A DNA stretch of 64,000 nt from Nitrospira sp. Ga0074138 (GCA_001464735.1 LNDU01000031.1:1-64000), one strand, 5' to 3'. Counted from the stretch's first letter, positions 40,450 to 49,319 are shown. Translations and numbers: made by a program. Notes: generated by a model from the letters alone, not told the origin.

Positions 40450-40716
40450 ATGAACCAAATCCTTTCTGGGTCGGGATGGGGTTAGGTGTCATGGCGTCTT
40501 TTCATCACATCGTCGTTGAAGATGGCGGATTGTAATGAACTTCTGGAAGTATTACAAGATAGTCATAAAACGTTACGCTCATGAGTATACCGAGACACTA
40601 GGGTGGACATAATTGCGTTTAGATTATGGAAAACAGGTCGCGAATGACGTTGCGCGCGGCATGACTAATTTGTCATAGTAGGACATCAATGATGTATTAC
40701 GCTTCAGCGGAGAGAG
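40450..40716. promoter_or_regulatory. divergent control region between sigma-like and XRE genes
   Basis: A 267-bp gap with TGTAATAC (40556-40549, minus strand) and TGTATTACG (40693-40701), relatives of the CGTAATA motif. The second lies 15 nt before the XRE start. GTCATA occurs at 40561 and 40673. Promoters of both divergent genes should lie here, but no convincing -35/-10 pair was identified. Confidence 0.45.
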
Positions 40717-41469
40717 ATGGAGCCTTCTGACCAGGACACTTTAGAGACATTGCCAGAGGAATCCTTTGCGGCCATATTGAGGCGGATCTTTCGGTCCAGC
40801 GAATTTACGTCTCAGGATGCGTTTGCCAAGGCCATAGGGGTTACGCAGAGTCTTGTTAGCCGCTATCTTTCGAGTAAGGGTGATCGGCTCCCTTCTCCGA
40901 AACGAATCCGACTGATTGCGGAAGTGTGTGGTAAGACTCGAGAATTACAGAAGCGCTATGAGCAGGCGATGCTTCAGGCGCGGGCCAAGCACGAGTTCCC
41001 TGGTCTTATTTCTTCCGGAGACGCTGTAAGATTGCTGCCGCCAGATCGATTCACATCGGAATTTCGTGATCATGTGCGACAAGATTTGTCCCACTGGCCA
41101 CGTCGCCGGTGGAGAGCCCTGGTTGAAGCCGAGGGGCTGACGTGGCGTATGGTCCAACGCATGCTTGATGGCAGAGGGGTGCTGAGTTTGGATCACGTGC
41201 AAGCGTTGGCCCGGGCGCTTCAGGGGAATGTGGAGGTGTATTTGTTTTTAGTGGGCGCGCCAAGCGATCGATTTTATCGGGTGATCGCGGGGCAACAGCG
41301 GTTAATGAGTGATTTGTTATCCTTACCCACGTCTTCACGTAAAGATTTGCAATCGGCGCTACGACGGTCGTCGCAACAGGGCCTGCACAACTCCACGGTT
41401 TCACGCCCTTCCGCTCGGAAGGGCAATGCTTCGGCTTCCCCGTCAAAGCGGTTAGACCGCGGCCGGTAA
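40717..41469 (+). CDS. XRE-family HTH regulator
   Basis: A 250-residue regulator. Residues 10-75 form an XRE-type HTH: SFAAILRRIFRSSEFTSQDAFAKAIGVTQSLVSRYLSSKGDRLPSPKRIRLIAEVCG. A second HTH-like segment follows (about 140-175, GLTWRMVQRMLDGRGVLSLDHVQALARALQG). The C terminus is serine- and arginine-rich. GGAGAGAG precedes the ATG. It is divergent from the sigma-like gene, an arrangement like phage-type control switches, and overlaps the convergent Gp3-like gene by 18 bp. A GC hairpin (GCCCTTCCG/CGGAAGGGC, about 41406-41426) lies inside its 3' end and may end transcription. Confidence 0.8.
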   Translation: MEPSDQDTLETLPEESFAAILRRIFRSSEFTSQDAFAKAIGVTQSLVSRYLSSKGDRLPSPKRIRLIAEVCGKTRELQKRYEQAMLQARAKHEFPGLISSGDAVRLLPPDRFTSEFRDHVRQDLSHWPRRRWRALVEAEGLTWRMVQRMLDGRGVLSLDHVQALARALQGNVEVYLFLVGAPSDRFYRVIAGQQRLMSDLLSLPTSSRKDLQSALRRSSQQGLHNSTVSRPSARKGNASASPSKRLDRGR

Positions 41470-42711
41470 CGGGACGGCTTTCATCTCGCGTCGTTCGAAG
41501 GCGCTAAAATCTCCTCGATCAATTTGATTGATCAGCTCGGATGCCTGTTTCTTGGTGTAGCTGCCAATGATGGCGTCGACCACGTCGTCGGGGATCTGGA
41601 TAGCCCGTGTCTTCGAGAGGATGCGGTTGCGTTGGGCTCCTGTGATGTGGTCCGGCCGTAGCGGTGTCACTGGCGCGGGCTGGGTGCTGGACGATGCACC
41701 GCTCTGTGGCGGAGTGTATGTTGCGTGAGTGACCAGTGGCTGTGCGGGTGCTTCAGCCGGTGCCGCTGGGGTCTGGACGGCATCAGTCTCGGGCTTGGGC
41801 GGGACAGTCGACGCTGAGGCCTCGTTGTTGGCCGCGGTGGGCTGCTCGGTTGAGGCGTCGGGACCCGTGGGCGGAGAGGCGGGCTCATCGGTGGCGGTTG
41901 CATGGCCGTCAGTCTCTGCCGGGTTTTTCCCGTCAATGGTAATGATGGCGCCAGTATCGTGTTCGGGGTTCACTTGTTCTGGGTCCTGGACTTTCCATCT
42001 GCGCGTCGGGAGGAGGAGTTCGTGTTTGCGGGCTCGCAAATCTTGGAGTTGTTCCTCTGTGACGTCGAGGGCGAGTTCGAGCGGGTAGGTCTTGCGGTGA
42101 TACCCCTTGGGATAGATATCGCGCGGTACACGGCGCAGCTTCATGGGGATCATGGCGAAAAATCCAAGCAACCCTGCATCGGGATTGTCGTCCGGTGCCA
42201 ACATATGGAGAAACGAGTTGATGTTGATGATGGACATCAGACTGCTCGTGTCGATTTGATAGACCCCAGTTTGGTTGACCTTAGGCAGCATGACGAGGAG
42301 ATGGGCACGCTGCTTACAGCCGTCGCCGAGGAGGTTACACGGGCATTCCGTCGATTGCATGCTGAGTTTCTGGGGATCCCATCGCATGGCTTCCCGGCCG
42401 TTTCCTGAGCAGAGGAGACGCTTCCCGCCGCCATAATACTCATAAGCTTGGGGGAAGATGACGCTACGGTCATTGACGGGGAAGAGGATGTCGAGTTCAG
42501 TCGGTTTATCTGTGTTGTAGATTCGTGAGACCTCATGAGGGACATGGAAGAATGCGTCTTCTTCCGGATAGGACTTGTTCGAATGGGTATTGTGATTAAC
42601 GTGGCCAAGGCGGATCCGCCCTAAGCGCGGGATGCGTCGTTCATCACTTAAGCCGATGATGCTGACAAATCGCCGTTTCTGTGGAGTTGGGACTGACGTT
42701 GCTGTGTCCAT
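41452..42711 (-). CDS. Gp3-like / recombination directionality factor-like protein
   Basis: A 419-residue protein resembling the Gp3-like family that databases list as recombination directionality factor or 'hydrolase or metal-binding protein'. It has GRIRLGHVNHN near 31-41, FPVNDRSVIFPQAYEYYGGGKRLLCSG (about 77-103), a CxC...C cluster (CPCNLLGDGCKQRAHLL, about 124-140) and IININSFLHML. A long A/P/T/E-rich linker (about 265-350) precedes a C-terminal helical domain with RNRILSKTRAI. Its function here is not known; in phages such proteins help direct integrase, but no integrase is visible. AAGGAG precedes the ATG. Confidence 0.6.
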   Translation of the reverse strand: MDTATSVPTPQKRRFVSIIGLSDERRIPRLGRIRLGHVNHNTHSNKSYPEEDAFFHVPHEVSRIYNTDKPTELDILFPVNDRSVIFPQAYEYYGGGKRLLCSGNGREAMRWDPQKLSMQSTECPCNLLGDGCKQRAHLLVMLPKVNQTGVYQIDTSSLMSIININSFLHMLAPDDNPDAGLLGFFAMIPMKLRRVPRDIYPKGYHRKTYPLELALDVTEEQLQDLRARKHELLLPTRRWKVQDPEQVNPEHDTGAIITIDGKNPAETDGHATATDEPASPPTGPDASTEQPTAANNEASASTVPPKPETDAVQTPAAPAEAPAQPLVTHATYTPPQSGASSSTQPAPVTPLRPDHITGAQRNRILSKTRAIQIPDDVVDAIIGSYTKKQASELINQIDRGDFSAFERREMKAVPLPAAV

Positions 42712-42761
42712 GGTCGTGTGCTCCTTCTGGAAGTAAGTGTCGTGTGTCCGTGCAGGTCGTG

Positions 42762-43970
42762 CTAGGCCGCAGATTGGTGCGTGCAGCTTGGGATGGTGGG
42801 TTGCGCAGTCGGTGGTCGACGTCGTCCCGTTTTCTGGGCTTTGGGCGGCTTGGGGCGTTTGACCGTCAATTTGAGGGTGGGAATGGTTTTGGAATACGCT
42901 TTTTTGAGACCTTTCGGAAGTCGGTCCTGGTCGACCCGTTCCTGACTTGATTGTGTGATCGTTACCTCGAGATTAGGAGCCAGAGCGTGGTTCGCCTTCA
43001 AGACGGTAAGTTCTTTGATCAGTGTGGTTTTGAGTTGTTCCTGTCGCTGTTTCTTGGGTTTCAATTCTTCTTCTAAGGTGAAGAGTTCTGAGGCGAGGGG
43101 AATCAACGGTTCCGGGAGGAGGAGTTCACCCGTCAGCACTGGAGGTTCGTATCCTTCCCAACAGGGCTCTTGGTATGGGCAGTACACACAGCGGATGTCG
43201 TCGTCATTGTCTAATCGAGCGGGGAGTGTGCGTGCAGCTATGTGTTGGTCGGCGAGTCGAAATTTGTCAATGGCCTGCGCATAGAGCCCAATATAAGTTT
43301 TGTTGACCATGCGCTGTTCGAGTCCTGGGGCATACGTGATGACCGGAACCGAGAGTTGGTCTAAGTCGTAGTTGTAGCGGAGTTCGAATTCGAGATAGGC
43401 GCTCGTGTCTTTGTTTTTTATGAGCAGTCCGCCATCATCAATTGGAATCCCTTCTTCGTGGAGACCTCTGAAATAGAACACCACTTGCGTGAAATAATCG
43501 AGTGGTTCTTTGTCACCTTCCCAATACCGTTTGAAGATGTGTGAGACCACCCCTTTGTGTTCACCTAAATGATCCTGCTCGAAGAGATCTCGCCCTAAAT
43601 AATCCAAATGTCCGTGCAGTGTGGTCGCAGGAATGATGCGTGGTTGACCATTGTTAGGTGGGCAGACTGAACAGGTGTAGCTGGGGCACTCGGAACGCCA
43701 GGGAAGCGCCTGATTAAGGTTGATCGGCCGCTGCTCGCTGTGAATCTGTAACAGCGTATGCTTGAGGACGTCGATGGAGACCTGCTCATGAGCGCTTCCA
43801 TCTTCCAGCACCATAGCTAACCGGGCTCCAAACGGTGTTCCTTCGACGTGTAGTCCCTTGTAGACGAGTTGTCGGAGACAGCGTTCGGGGCCAGCCATTG
43901 AGGGGCGCGGTCGGTAGGTGCTTTCGGAAAGGCCCATTTGGGCGGCGCCGTGAATCGCTTCAATGAACAT
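42762..43970 (-). CDS. Cas4-like PD-(D/E)XK nuclease with Fe-S/zinc cysteines
   Basis: From the ATG at 43970 (GAGG, 6 nt) the product is 402 residues. It looks like a Cas4/RecB-type nuclease: an N-terminal CLRQLVYKGLHVEG segment (first cysteine), GHLDYLGRDLF (metal-binding Asp), EHKGVV (E-x-K) and the C-terminal cysteine cluster CVYCPYQEPCW near 265-275, which with the first cysteine may hold a 4Fe-4S cluster. A lysine-rich coiled coil and a basic tail follow. It may trim DNA ends in recombination. It is divergent from the RecD-like helicase, with which it may work. No CRISPR array is seen. Confidence 0.75.
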   Translation of the reverse strand: MFIEAIHGAAQMGLSESTYRPRPSMAGPERCLRQLVYKGLHVEGTPFGARLAMVLEDGSAHEQVSIDVLKHTLLQIHSEQRPINLNQALPWRSECPSYTCSVCPPNNGQPRIIPATTLHGHLDYLGRDLFEQDHLGEHKGVVSHIFKRYWEGDKEPLDYFTQVVFYFRGLHEEGIPIDDGGLLIKNKDTSAYLEFELRYNYDLDQLSVPVITYAPGLEQRMVNKTYIGLYAQAIDKFRLADQHIAARTLPARLDNDDDIRCVYCPYQEPCWEGYEPPVLTGELLLPEPLIPLASELFTLEEELKPKKQRQEQLKTTLIKELTVLKANHALAPNLEVTITQSSQERVDQDRLPKGLKKAYSKTIPTLKLTVKRPKPPKAQKTGRRRPPTAQPTIPSCTHQSAA

Positions 43971-44037
43971 GTCCAACCTCATTGGGATGATGGTGAATGT
44001 TGAGTGCAGGTCACTCACGTTGATTCAATTTGAGTGC

Positions 44038-44121
44038 GTGGGACTATGGGACTAGGGGTGTTCCCATGGTCCCATTTCCAGTTTGTGGGACTATGGGACT
44101 AGGGGTGTTCCCATGGTCCCA
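44038..44121. repeat. two direct copies of a 37-bp palindromic element between divergent genes
   Basis: Identical 37-bp copies at 44038-44074 and 44085-44121 repeat with a 47-bp period. Each contains an inverted repeat (GGGACTATGGGA / TTCCCATGGTCCC, with one or two mismatches), so each could bind a dimer or form a hairpin. They lie in the 212-bp gap between the Cas4-like and RecD-like genes and are probable operators for both. Confidence 0.75.
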
Positions 44122-44156
44122 ACATGGTTGTGATGTCATGAAATAATCCGCTTACT

Positions 44157-44164
44157 CGTAATAA
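44157..44164 (+). promoter_or_regulatory. CGTAATA motif, 18 nt before ATG
   Basis: The plus strand reads CGTAATAA exactly 18 nt before the ATG of the RecD-like gene, just upstream of the GGAGG ribosome-binding site. Confidence 0.45.
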
Positions 44165-44182
44165 TGTTGTGGAGGTTAACAG

Positions 44183-45907
44183 ATGGAACAGACGGCGGAA
44201 TTACTGACAGAACACTCTGTGGTAGTAGAAGGGACTGTCACCGGATTAGGTCGGATGCCTCGCTCAGCGTCTTCGCGTGTGACACTCAATCGCCGATGGA
44301 TGGTGATTGTGCCGTCAGGGGTCTCTGATCTCTTCGCTGGAATGCGGGTGCGTGTCCATGGAGCATGGCATCACGGGGCACGGCGCCGTTATCTCTTGGC
44401 TTCATCAATCGAACCCATGGAGGCGCTTCCTGCACTGCCCATTGAGCGGCTTAGTGGGGCTTTGCTGGAAACGCCTACGCCGACTGAGGACCAACGTCGT
44501 GTGTTGGATCTGTTGTCTCCAGCGCTCAATTGGTTAGTGACGGCTGGTCTCAAGATGGTCGCAAAGAAGTTGGCTGAGCTCAAAGTTCGTAAGGCGGAAC
44601 AGATCGCCGGCAATCCCTTTTCTTTGGTGAAGCGTCGGCTATTGAAATTCGAAGTGACGGAAATGTTGCACCGACAACTACAAACCGACCCGTGGCATCT
44701 GGGACGGTTGCAAGCTGGGACGACGGAGGTGTTGCGGCGCGCAGAGAAAAGTGGTCGTGCGCGACTGACTCGAACGGAACTGATCGAGCGGATCACCACG
44801 TTACTGGCCTTGTCGGGTGACTTCGACGTGGATTGGACGGCCGTGTGGCGGTCTTCGCTTGTCGCTCGTGACGGAGAGTTTTACTGTTTGCCGAGTTGGT
44901 ATCACCAACGACGGCAAGCGTTACAAATGCTTCGTGTGAATCAGTTGACGATGACGCTGAGTATCCCGGAGGGGTACGAAGAATTGCTGCGTCACCGCTA
45001 TAGTGTGATAACGGGAGCTGCCATGAGTGGAAAAACCACGTTAGTGCGAAATCTGGCCTCAAGTTGCCGGGCAGCGGGGTGGCGCGTGGCGGTCACAGCA
45101 ATGACAGGCAAAGCGGCCAGTGTGTTAGGCGAGGATGCGCAGACGGTGCACCGGTTGATTGGGTTTGGTCCATTGGGATGTCGCAAAGAGCCGTTGAAAT
45201 TAGATTTGCTCATTATCGATGAAATCTCGATGATGACGTGGCCGATTCTGGTATCTGTGTTGCGGGTCATGCCGGGGCAGATTCTATTTGTTGGCGATCC
45301 TCGTCAGTTACCTCCGGTGGAAGGCGAACCGGTTCATCGAGAGTTGCTTGCACTCGTGCCGGTCCATGACTTGGGAGTGCGCCCTCAGGCTCAGGTTGAG
45401 GTAGTGCGTCATTGGTCCGAAGCCCATTTACTCACTAATCTCAAACGTTTAGTTCGTCGATGTCATGAGGAGGGAGGCGACTGGCAGGTCCTCTCTCCGG
45501 TCAAGCGCAGTCAGTTAGGGACACAGGCGTTAAATCTGTTTCTGCAGCGCGTCATCAATCCGAGTGGAGCTCAAATAGGCGGTGGCTATCGTGTGGGCGA
45601 TCGCGTCATTGTGATTCGGAATGATTACGATGGAAGTCGACCAGTATATAACGGACAGGTTGGGCGTGTGCAGGGCGGTAGTGAGAACACTGTGGCTGTC
45701 GAATTAGCAGGAGGAGCACACGTCCACGTGTCTACGAAAGATCTCGAATTAGCCTATTGCCTGACGGTTCATAAGTCACAAGGGAGCCGATACGATACGG
45801 TGGTCTTTGTGATTCCCCCTGTGGCTGCCGACTTTGCGCGCGATGAACATATGCAGTATGTCGGAATGACTCGTGGCCGGCAGAAAACGGTGTGCTATGC
45901 GCTTTAG
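44183..45907 (+). CDS. RecD2-like SF1B helicase
   Basis: A 574-residue SF1B (5'-3') helicase. A short OB-like N-terminal domain (about 12-70) and a helical region precede Walker A GAAMSGKTT (278-286), Walker B IIDEISMM (344-351), motif III GDPRQLPPV (371-379), and C-terminal VGDRVIVIRNDYDGSRPVYNGQVG, LAYCLTVHKSQGSRYDTVVFV and YVGMTRGRQ (arginine finger). It resembles RecD2/TraI-type helicases without a relaxase domain. The ATG follows TGGAGGTTAACAG. It starts the plus-strand half of the element, and its stop overlaps the RusA-like start by 11 bp. Confidence 0.88.
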   Translation: MEQTAELLTEHSVVVEGTVTGLGRMPRSASSRVTLNRRWMVIVPSGVSDLFAGMRVRVHGAWHHGARRRYLLASSIEPMEALPALPIERLSGALLETPTPTEDQRRVLDLLSPALNWLVTAGLKMVAKKLAELKVRKAEQIAGNPFSLVKRRLLKFEVTEMLHRQLQTDPWHLGRLQAGTTEVLRRAEKSGRARLTRTELIERITTLLALSGDFDVDWTAVWRSSLVARDGEFYCLPSWYHQRRQALQMLRVNQLTMTLSIPEGYEELLRHRYSVITGAAMSGKTTLVRNLASSCRAAGWRVAVTAMTGKAASVLGEDAQTVHRLIGFGPLGCRKEPLKLDLLIIDEISMMTWPILVSVLRVMPGQILFVGDPRQLPPVEGEPVHRELLALVPVHDLGVRPQAQVEVVRHWSEAHLLTNLKRLVRRCHEEGGDWQVLSPVKRSQLGTQALNLFLQRVINPSGAQIGGGYRVGDRVIVIRNDYDGSRPVYNGQVGRVQGGSENTVAVELAGGAHVHVSTKDLELAYCLTVHKSQGSRYDTVVFVIPPVAADFARDEHMQYVGMTRGRQKTVCYAL

Positions 45908-46571
45908 GCGAGGCATCCGATTAAGTGCGAAGTATGTGCGCACAGTGATGCGAGTTCCGACTACATCGGCGAAGAATAAAGCGGTTCGCCCACTAGTGTC
46001 TGCGGAGTATTGGGAGCAGATTGATCAGATGCGACGGATCGTGACTGCCTCGGCGCCGTGGCGCCAGGTACCGGGAGTGCATCTCCGAATGACTGGTCAA
46101 TTGCCCTCAGGGAAAAACAGAATGGGCATTCGGATGGATCTTGAACCGGCGCTGAATGACGACGGGAAGATTGTGGAATTGCCGAAGGTGAGAAAGCATT
46201 CCAGGCAACGGTTTGCAGGGTGGCGTGATGCGAGATTGAAAGAACTGCTGCCACAATTGCATCAATGGTCTGGGATTATGCCCTTGAGGGTGCCCATGAT
46301 GCTGTACGTGTGGTATTGGCCGTCGGATCGGCGGATCCGTGACCGATCGGGCATGTTAGACGCGATATTTCATGTGTTCGAACGAGCTGGAATAGTGTCC
46401 AATGATGGACTAATTGAAGATCCCATTTGGCGTACGATGGAGCTTGATCGTCGGTCTCCGCGAGTGGAGCTGGTGTTGCGACCTCTGGTGTCGGTTAGCC
46501 CAGTTATCGATGAGCATGTGGGGAAGTTGCTGTCGGGTTGTCCCTGCTGTGCGTTGCCGTTCGCGTCGTAA
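45897..46571 (+). CDS. RusA-like Holliday-junction resolvase
   Basis: From the ATG at 45897, inside the end of the helicase gene, the product is 224 residues. The C-terminal half resembles RusA: GQLPSGKNRM, VPMMLYVWYWPSDRRIRDRSGMLDAIFHVFERAGIVSNDGLIED and W-x-MELDRRSPRVELVL. Aspartates in the RRIRDR, MLDAI and SNDG segments are candidates for the metal-binding set, though the RDLDN core is altered to RDRSG. RusA proteins cut four-way junctions. Coupling with a RecD-like helicase and the nearby Cas4-like nuclease suggests a recombination module. Confidence 0.65.
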   Translation: MRFRRGIRLSAKYVRTVMRVPTTSAKNKAVRPLVSAEYWEQIDQMRRIVTASAPWRQVPGVHLRMTGQLPSGKNRMGIRMDLEPALNDDGKIVELPKVRKHSRQRFAGWRDARLKELLPQLHQWSGIMPLRVPMMLYVWYWPSDRRIRDRSGMLDAIFHVFERAGIVSNDGLIEDPIWRTMELDRRSPRVELVLRPLVSVSPVIDEHVGKLLSGCPCCALPFAS

Positions 46572-46713
46572 GGGCAAGTGAGCCTGTCTTCCGTTTCTTC
46601 TCCGGGTAGTCCTCCCTGACTTATCTCTGGCCGTTCGTTGTGCTTGGAATCGTCTCTTCCATGTGAAGTCGGTGTGCGTGTGAATCCCTTGCGGTGCCCC
46701 CTGCTCAGTTCGT

Positions 46714-46734
46714 CGTATGTAATAGCTACATACG
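46714..46734. promoter_or_regulatory. 8-bp-arm palindrome upstream of the outer-membrane gene
   Basis: CGTATGTA (46714-46721) and TACATACG (46727-46734) form a perfect inverted repeat with a 5-base centre, 32 bp before the ATG at 46767. It is a probable operator or a regulatory hairpin. The 46572-46766 gap contains nothing else that I can identify. Confidence 0.55.
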
Positions 46735-46766
46735 CTGTGTGCATGCCAACCATGTGAGGTCATCGT

Positions 46767-47552
46767 ATGTGGAAGACACTGTGTGCTGCGGTGGTGCTGT
46801 GGGGAGGAGCTGTTTCGATAGGTTGGGCGCAAGTCTCGCCGCTCAATTTGTCGCCTGGCTATCCGACGCAATTGGATGATGCGTATCCGGTCAACCCGCG
46901 ATATGTGGTCGCCCAGGGCGCATTTCGGTTCGACAAGATGGAATCGGCAGAAGCTCGATTGCGTCAGACGTTCGAGGTGCGATGGGGCGCTATGCAGGGC
47001 ATGGAAGTGTTTGCGAGCGGAACTACCACTTGGGGGCCGCTCCATCCTGGCACGTTGGATGATCCTCGTGCCGTGCGTGTGGGGTTGTTGTATCGCCTGC
47101 TCGTGCAACAGGAATCCGTGCTGATCATTCCGAGCGTGGCGGTTCGATCGACAGTTCAGGTGCCTGTGACGGGTTCTTCGCAGATGCCATCGATCCGTAT
47201 GGAACTCCTGGCGTCTTGGGATTTGGGCCATGAATTGTGGGCGCATGCCAATGCAGGGGTACAGGTGGCACCAGAGGGACGTCTTGGTCTCCACAGTGCT
47301 GGGCAACCGACGATTTGGTATGGGCGAGCTGGTGTAGTTCGGGGCCTGATTCCGAATCTGGGAATCGTGGGCAATGTGACGTATGGGCAAGATCCGACGG
47401 CAGCGGGTGCCTTCGTCTGGACGCCAGAGGTCGGATTGATGTGGGGGATTACAAACGATTGGATCCTCACAGTCGGAGCCGGGCACGACTTTGGGTCATC
47501 GTCGTTGAAATCGGTTGTGCGCGGGAATATCGGCTTGTCGTGGGTGTGGTGA
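46767..47552 (+). CDS. outer-membrane beta-barrel protein
   Basis: A 261-residue precursor with a signal peptide (hydrophobic stretch ending WAQ, about 1-21). The mature part alternates strands of 9-12 residues with small turns (YVVAQGAFRFD, LRQTFEVRWGAMQGMEVFASGT, VGLLYRLLV, RMELLASWDLGHELWAHANAGVQV, and so on), ending in an aromatic residue (LSWVW), all typical of an outer-membrane barrel. About 12 strands are likely. No family name is certain; it resembles barrels found next to phenol- or transfer-related genes. It starts a plus-strand unit upstream of the tra operon, and may serve as a surface or adhesion component. Confidence 0.75.
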   Translation: MWKTLCAAVVLWGGAVSIGWAQVSPLNLSPGYPTQLDDAYPVNPRYVVAQGAFRFDKMESAEARLRQTFEVRWGAMQGMEVFASGTTTWGPLHPGTLDDPRAVRVGLLYRLLVQQESVLIIPSVAVRSTVQVPVTGSSQMPSIRMELLASWDLGHELWAHANAGVQVAPEGRLGLHSAGQPTIWYGRAGVVRGLIPNLGIVGNVTYGQDPTAAGAFVWTPEVGLMWGITNDWILTVGAGHDFGSSSLKSVVRGNIGLSWVW

Positions 47553-47577
47553 GTCGAGTGAAGCAAGGGGGGTAGGG

Positions 47578-48336
47578 ATGACGACTGCGGTGGTGCCGGC
47601 CTCTGAGGAAGAACTGATCGATTTGGCAGCGGGCACGTATGGGGCAATCCTTCGAAGTGGTCGCGAGATGTTGCGCTTGAAGTTTGAACTAGGACGTTTG
47701 GTGACCATTCATCTACAGCGCCACACCTATGCACATGCCGCCGTGACGACATTAGCGAAATCCATCAGTGGGGCTTGCGGGAAGGTCATAGTCCCGCAAC
47801 GGCTGTACGAGGCAGCGCGGTTTTACGACACGTTTGGTGGGCAGCTGGAGCGGGTATGGGAGTTGGAGCGTCGGCTCTCGTATCCCCTGACCTATACCTT
47901 CCTGATTCGGTCGATTATTCCGAAGGTCCATGAGGGGAATGCGTGGAACCCAGAAGAGTGGGAGTTGTACCAGGACCACCAATTAACTCGCCTCGAAAAG
48001 GCTGTACACGAAATCGAGTCATTAAAAAGGAAGGTAGAAGGGCCTGGAGGGAGGACGGTCAGCTCGGGTGAGCCTATGTCGCTGAAGGAGGAGTTGGGAT
48101 CCGTTAGCCAGGTCAGCGCGGTGGAGCCTTCGGCTGGCGTGCTGACGATTTGTGAAGACAGTGAAGGATATCAACGCTTTCGTGTGACGACATTAGTGTC
48201 AGCCATCGTGCAGTACTGCCAGCAACTTGAGGCTGTGCAGGAGTTCCTCTCGGAAGTGGATCGCCAATCGCTGAGTGGTGTGGTGCCAATTGTGGACAAA
48301 TTGGTGGGTCGGTCGCTTCAGGAGGCTGCGGCTTAA
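47578..48336 (+). CDS. DUF1016-N-like helical protein
   Basis: From the ATG at 47578 (AAGGGGGGTAGGG) the product is 252 residues. The first 110 residues resemble the N-terminal domain of DUF1016/YhcG proteins (LRLKFELGRLVTIHLQRHTYAHAAVTTLAK, then VPQRLYEAARFYDTFGG), but the nuclease domain of that family is absent. The rest is helical with a short serine- and glycine-rich linker near 150-165. It lies 26 bp after the barrel gene and may be co-transcribed with it. Function is unknown. Confidence 0.6.
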   Translation: MTTAVVPASEEELIDLAAGTYGAILRSGREMLRLKFELGRLVTIHLQRHTYAHAAVTTLAKSISGACGKVIVPQRLYEAARFYDTFGGQLERVWELERRLSYPLTYTFLIRSIIPKVHEGNAWNPEEWELYQDHQLTRLEKAVHEIESLKRKVEGPGGRTVSSGEPMSLKEELGSVSQVSAVEPSAGVLTICEDSEGYQRFRVTTLVSAIVQYCQQLEAVQEFLSEVDRQSLSGVVPIVDKLVGRSLQEAAA

Positions 48337-48356
48337 TCGTCCGGGGCTGTGGGGGG

Positions 48357-48364
48357 CGTAATAG
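48357..48364 (+). promoter_or_regulatory. CGTAATA motif in the gap before the 35-aa gene
   Basis: CGTAATAG lies 65 nt before the ATG at 48430, in the gap after the DUF1016-like gene. It is the weakest-placed member of the set. Confidence 0.3.
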
Positions 48365-48429
48365 CTAGGTAACGCATGATGATGGCTGTTTGAGTTGGAC
48401 TGCTCAACCGGAATCAGTGGAGGGGGCGT

Positions 48430-48537
48430 ATGGCAACGATGGAATTTAATCTGATGGATGTCTTGATCGGAGGCAGCCTCGCGATTGGGTTGGTGTTTCT
48501 GGTCGATTTTATTCGTCGCCGGATTCGGGCGGCATAA
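48430..48537 (+). CDS. 35-residue single-span membrane protein
   Basis: A short frame after GGAGGGGGCGT encodes MATMEFNLMD followed by one transmembrane helix (VLIGGSLAIGLVFLVDF) and the basic tail RRRIRAA. The positive-inside tail suggests the C terminus is cytoplasmic. Such tiny proteins often associate with larger membrane complexes. It precedes the transfer genes; a role in the transfer apparatus is a guess. Confidence 0.55.
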   Translation: MATMEFNLMDVLIGGSLAIGLVFLVDFIRRRIRAA

Positions 48538-48566
48538 TCGCACTGGGCGTACGGCGTAGAGGGGAC

Positions 48567-49229
48567 ATGATGGTTGAGCTAGTAGCAGCGACAGTATTTT
48601 GGTGCCAGAACACCATGGCATTCGAGTCTGGTGTGGCGAAGTTTGAATCTGGACCGGCATGGATTGCGGGTCCATCTCCCCTCTGCGAGCCCTATACGTT
48701 TCTGTCTCCGGATGGAAGCAGGCTAACCACTGAGAAGCCTCGTGTTCGTCCAGAAGGGGGAAAGCCGCAGGCTGGATTGATTGAACGAGGGCTGAGACCT
48801 GCCGCGCTCCAAGGGGAAAGTTGTAAAGCGGTCTATCGCCTAAAAACGGTCGATATCACGTTTCCGAAAGATGGCGTGGAGTTGACCAAGGAACAGGAAG
48901 GTCAATTGGCATCGCTATTGATTGAGAAACCTGAGGGATTTTCTGTTGCTCGGGAAGCTGAATCGACGGAGGGACGTAATACAGACAAGAGACGTGACGT
49001 GCGGGTAGCCGCGGTGCGGTCCTATCTTGAACGCATGTTGGCGACCCGTCCGAGCATTACGGAGGAGCACCGGCTGGTGAGCAATCGACCGAGCCCTGGA
49101 GCGACCGTGACGGTGACAGCGATCTATCGCGGTGATTGTCGCGATCGTAAGGGTGGACCGATCGAAGGGCGCCAGGCTGGTTCAGGATTGGTGGGACTGA
49201 CTGAACGGAGCAAGGAGGGAGCACCGTGA
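48567..49229 (+). CDS. OmpA-like C-terminal domain protein, degenerate
   Basis: A 220-residue protein with a hydrophobic start (VELVAATVFWC) and a C-terminal OmpA-like peptidoglycan-associated pattern: VDITFPKDGVELTKEQEGQLASLL near 93-116, and DVRVAAVRSYLERML near 144-158, with TVTVTAIYRGDC at the end. The NxxLSxxRA motif of active OmpA domains is changed (KRRDVRVAAVRSYL), so binding may be weak. GAGGGGAC precedes the ATG pair. It lies just before the pilin gene and could anchor the transfer apparatus to the wall. Confidence 0.55.
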   Translation: MMVELVAATVFWCQNTMAFESGVAKFESGPAWIAGPSPLCEPYTFLSPDGSRLTTEKPRVRPEGGKPQAGLIERGLRPAALQGESCKAVYRLKTVDITFPKDGVELTKEQEGQLASLLIEKPEGFSVAREAESTEGRNTDKRRDVRVAAVRSYLERMLATRPSITEEHRLVSNRPSPGATVTVTAIYRGDCRDRKGGPIEGRQAGSGLVGLTERSKEGAP

Positions 49230-49319
49230 GGAAGTAACTAAGCCCGAATCACATTTTGTTTGGCGATTGAGGTCTACCGAGTTCAACCAATCACCCAAAT
49301 GTTTGTGAGGAGGTCTGTC

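Noticed and set aside
46410..47486. 358-residue open frame on the minus strand across the RusA-like and barrel genes
   Set aside because: It crosses two plus-strand genes and a gap, and its composition (R, H, S, T) is that of a shadow.
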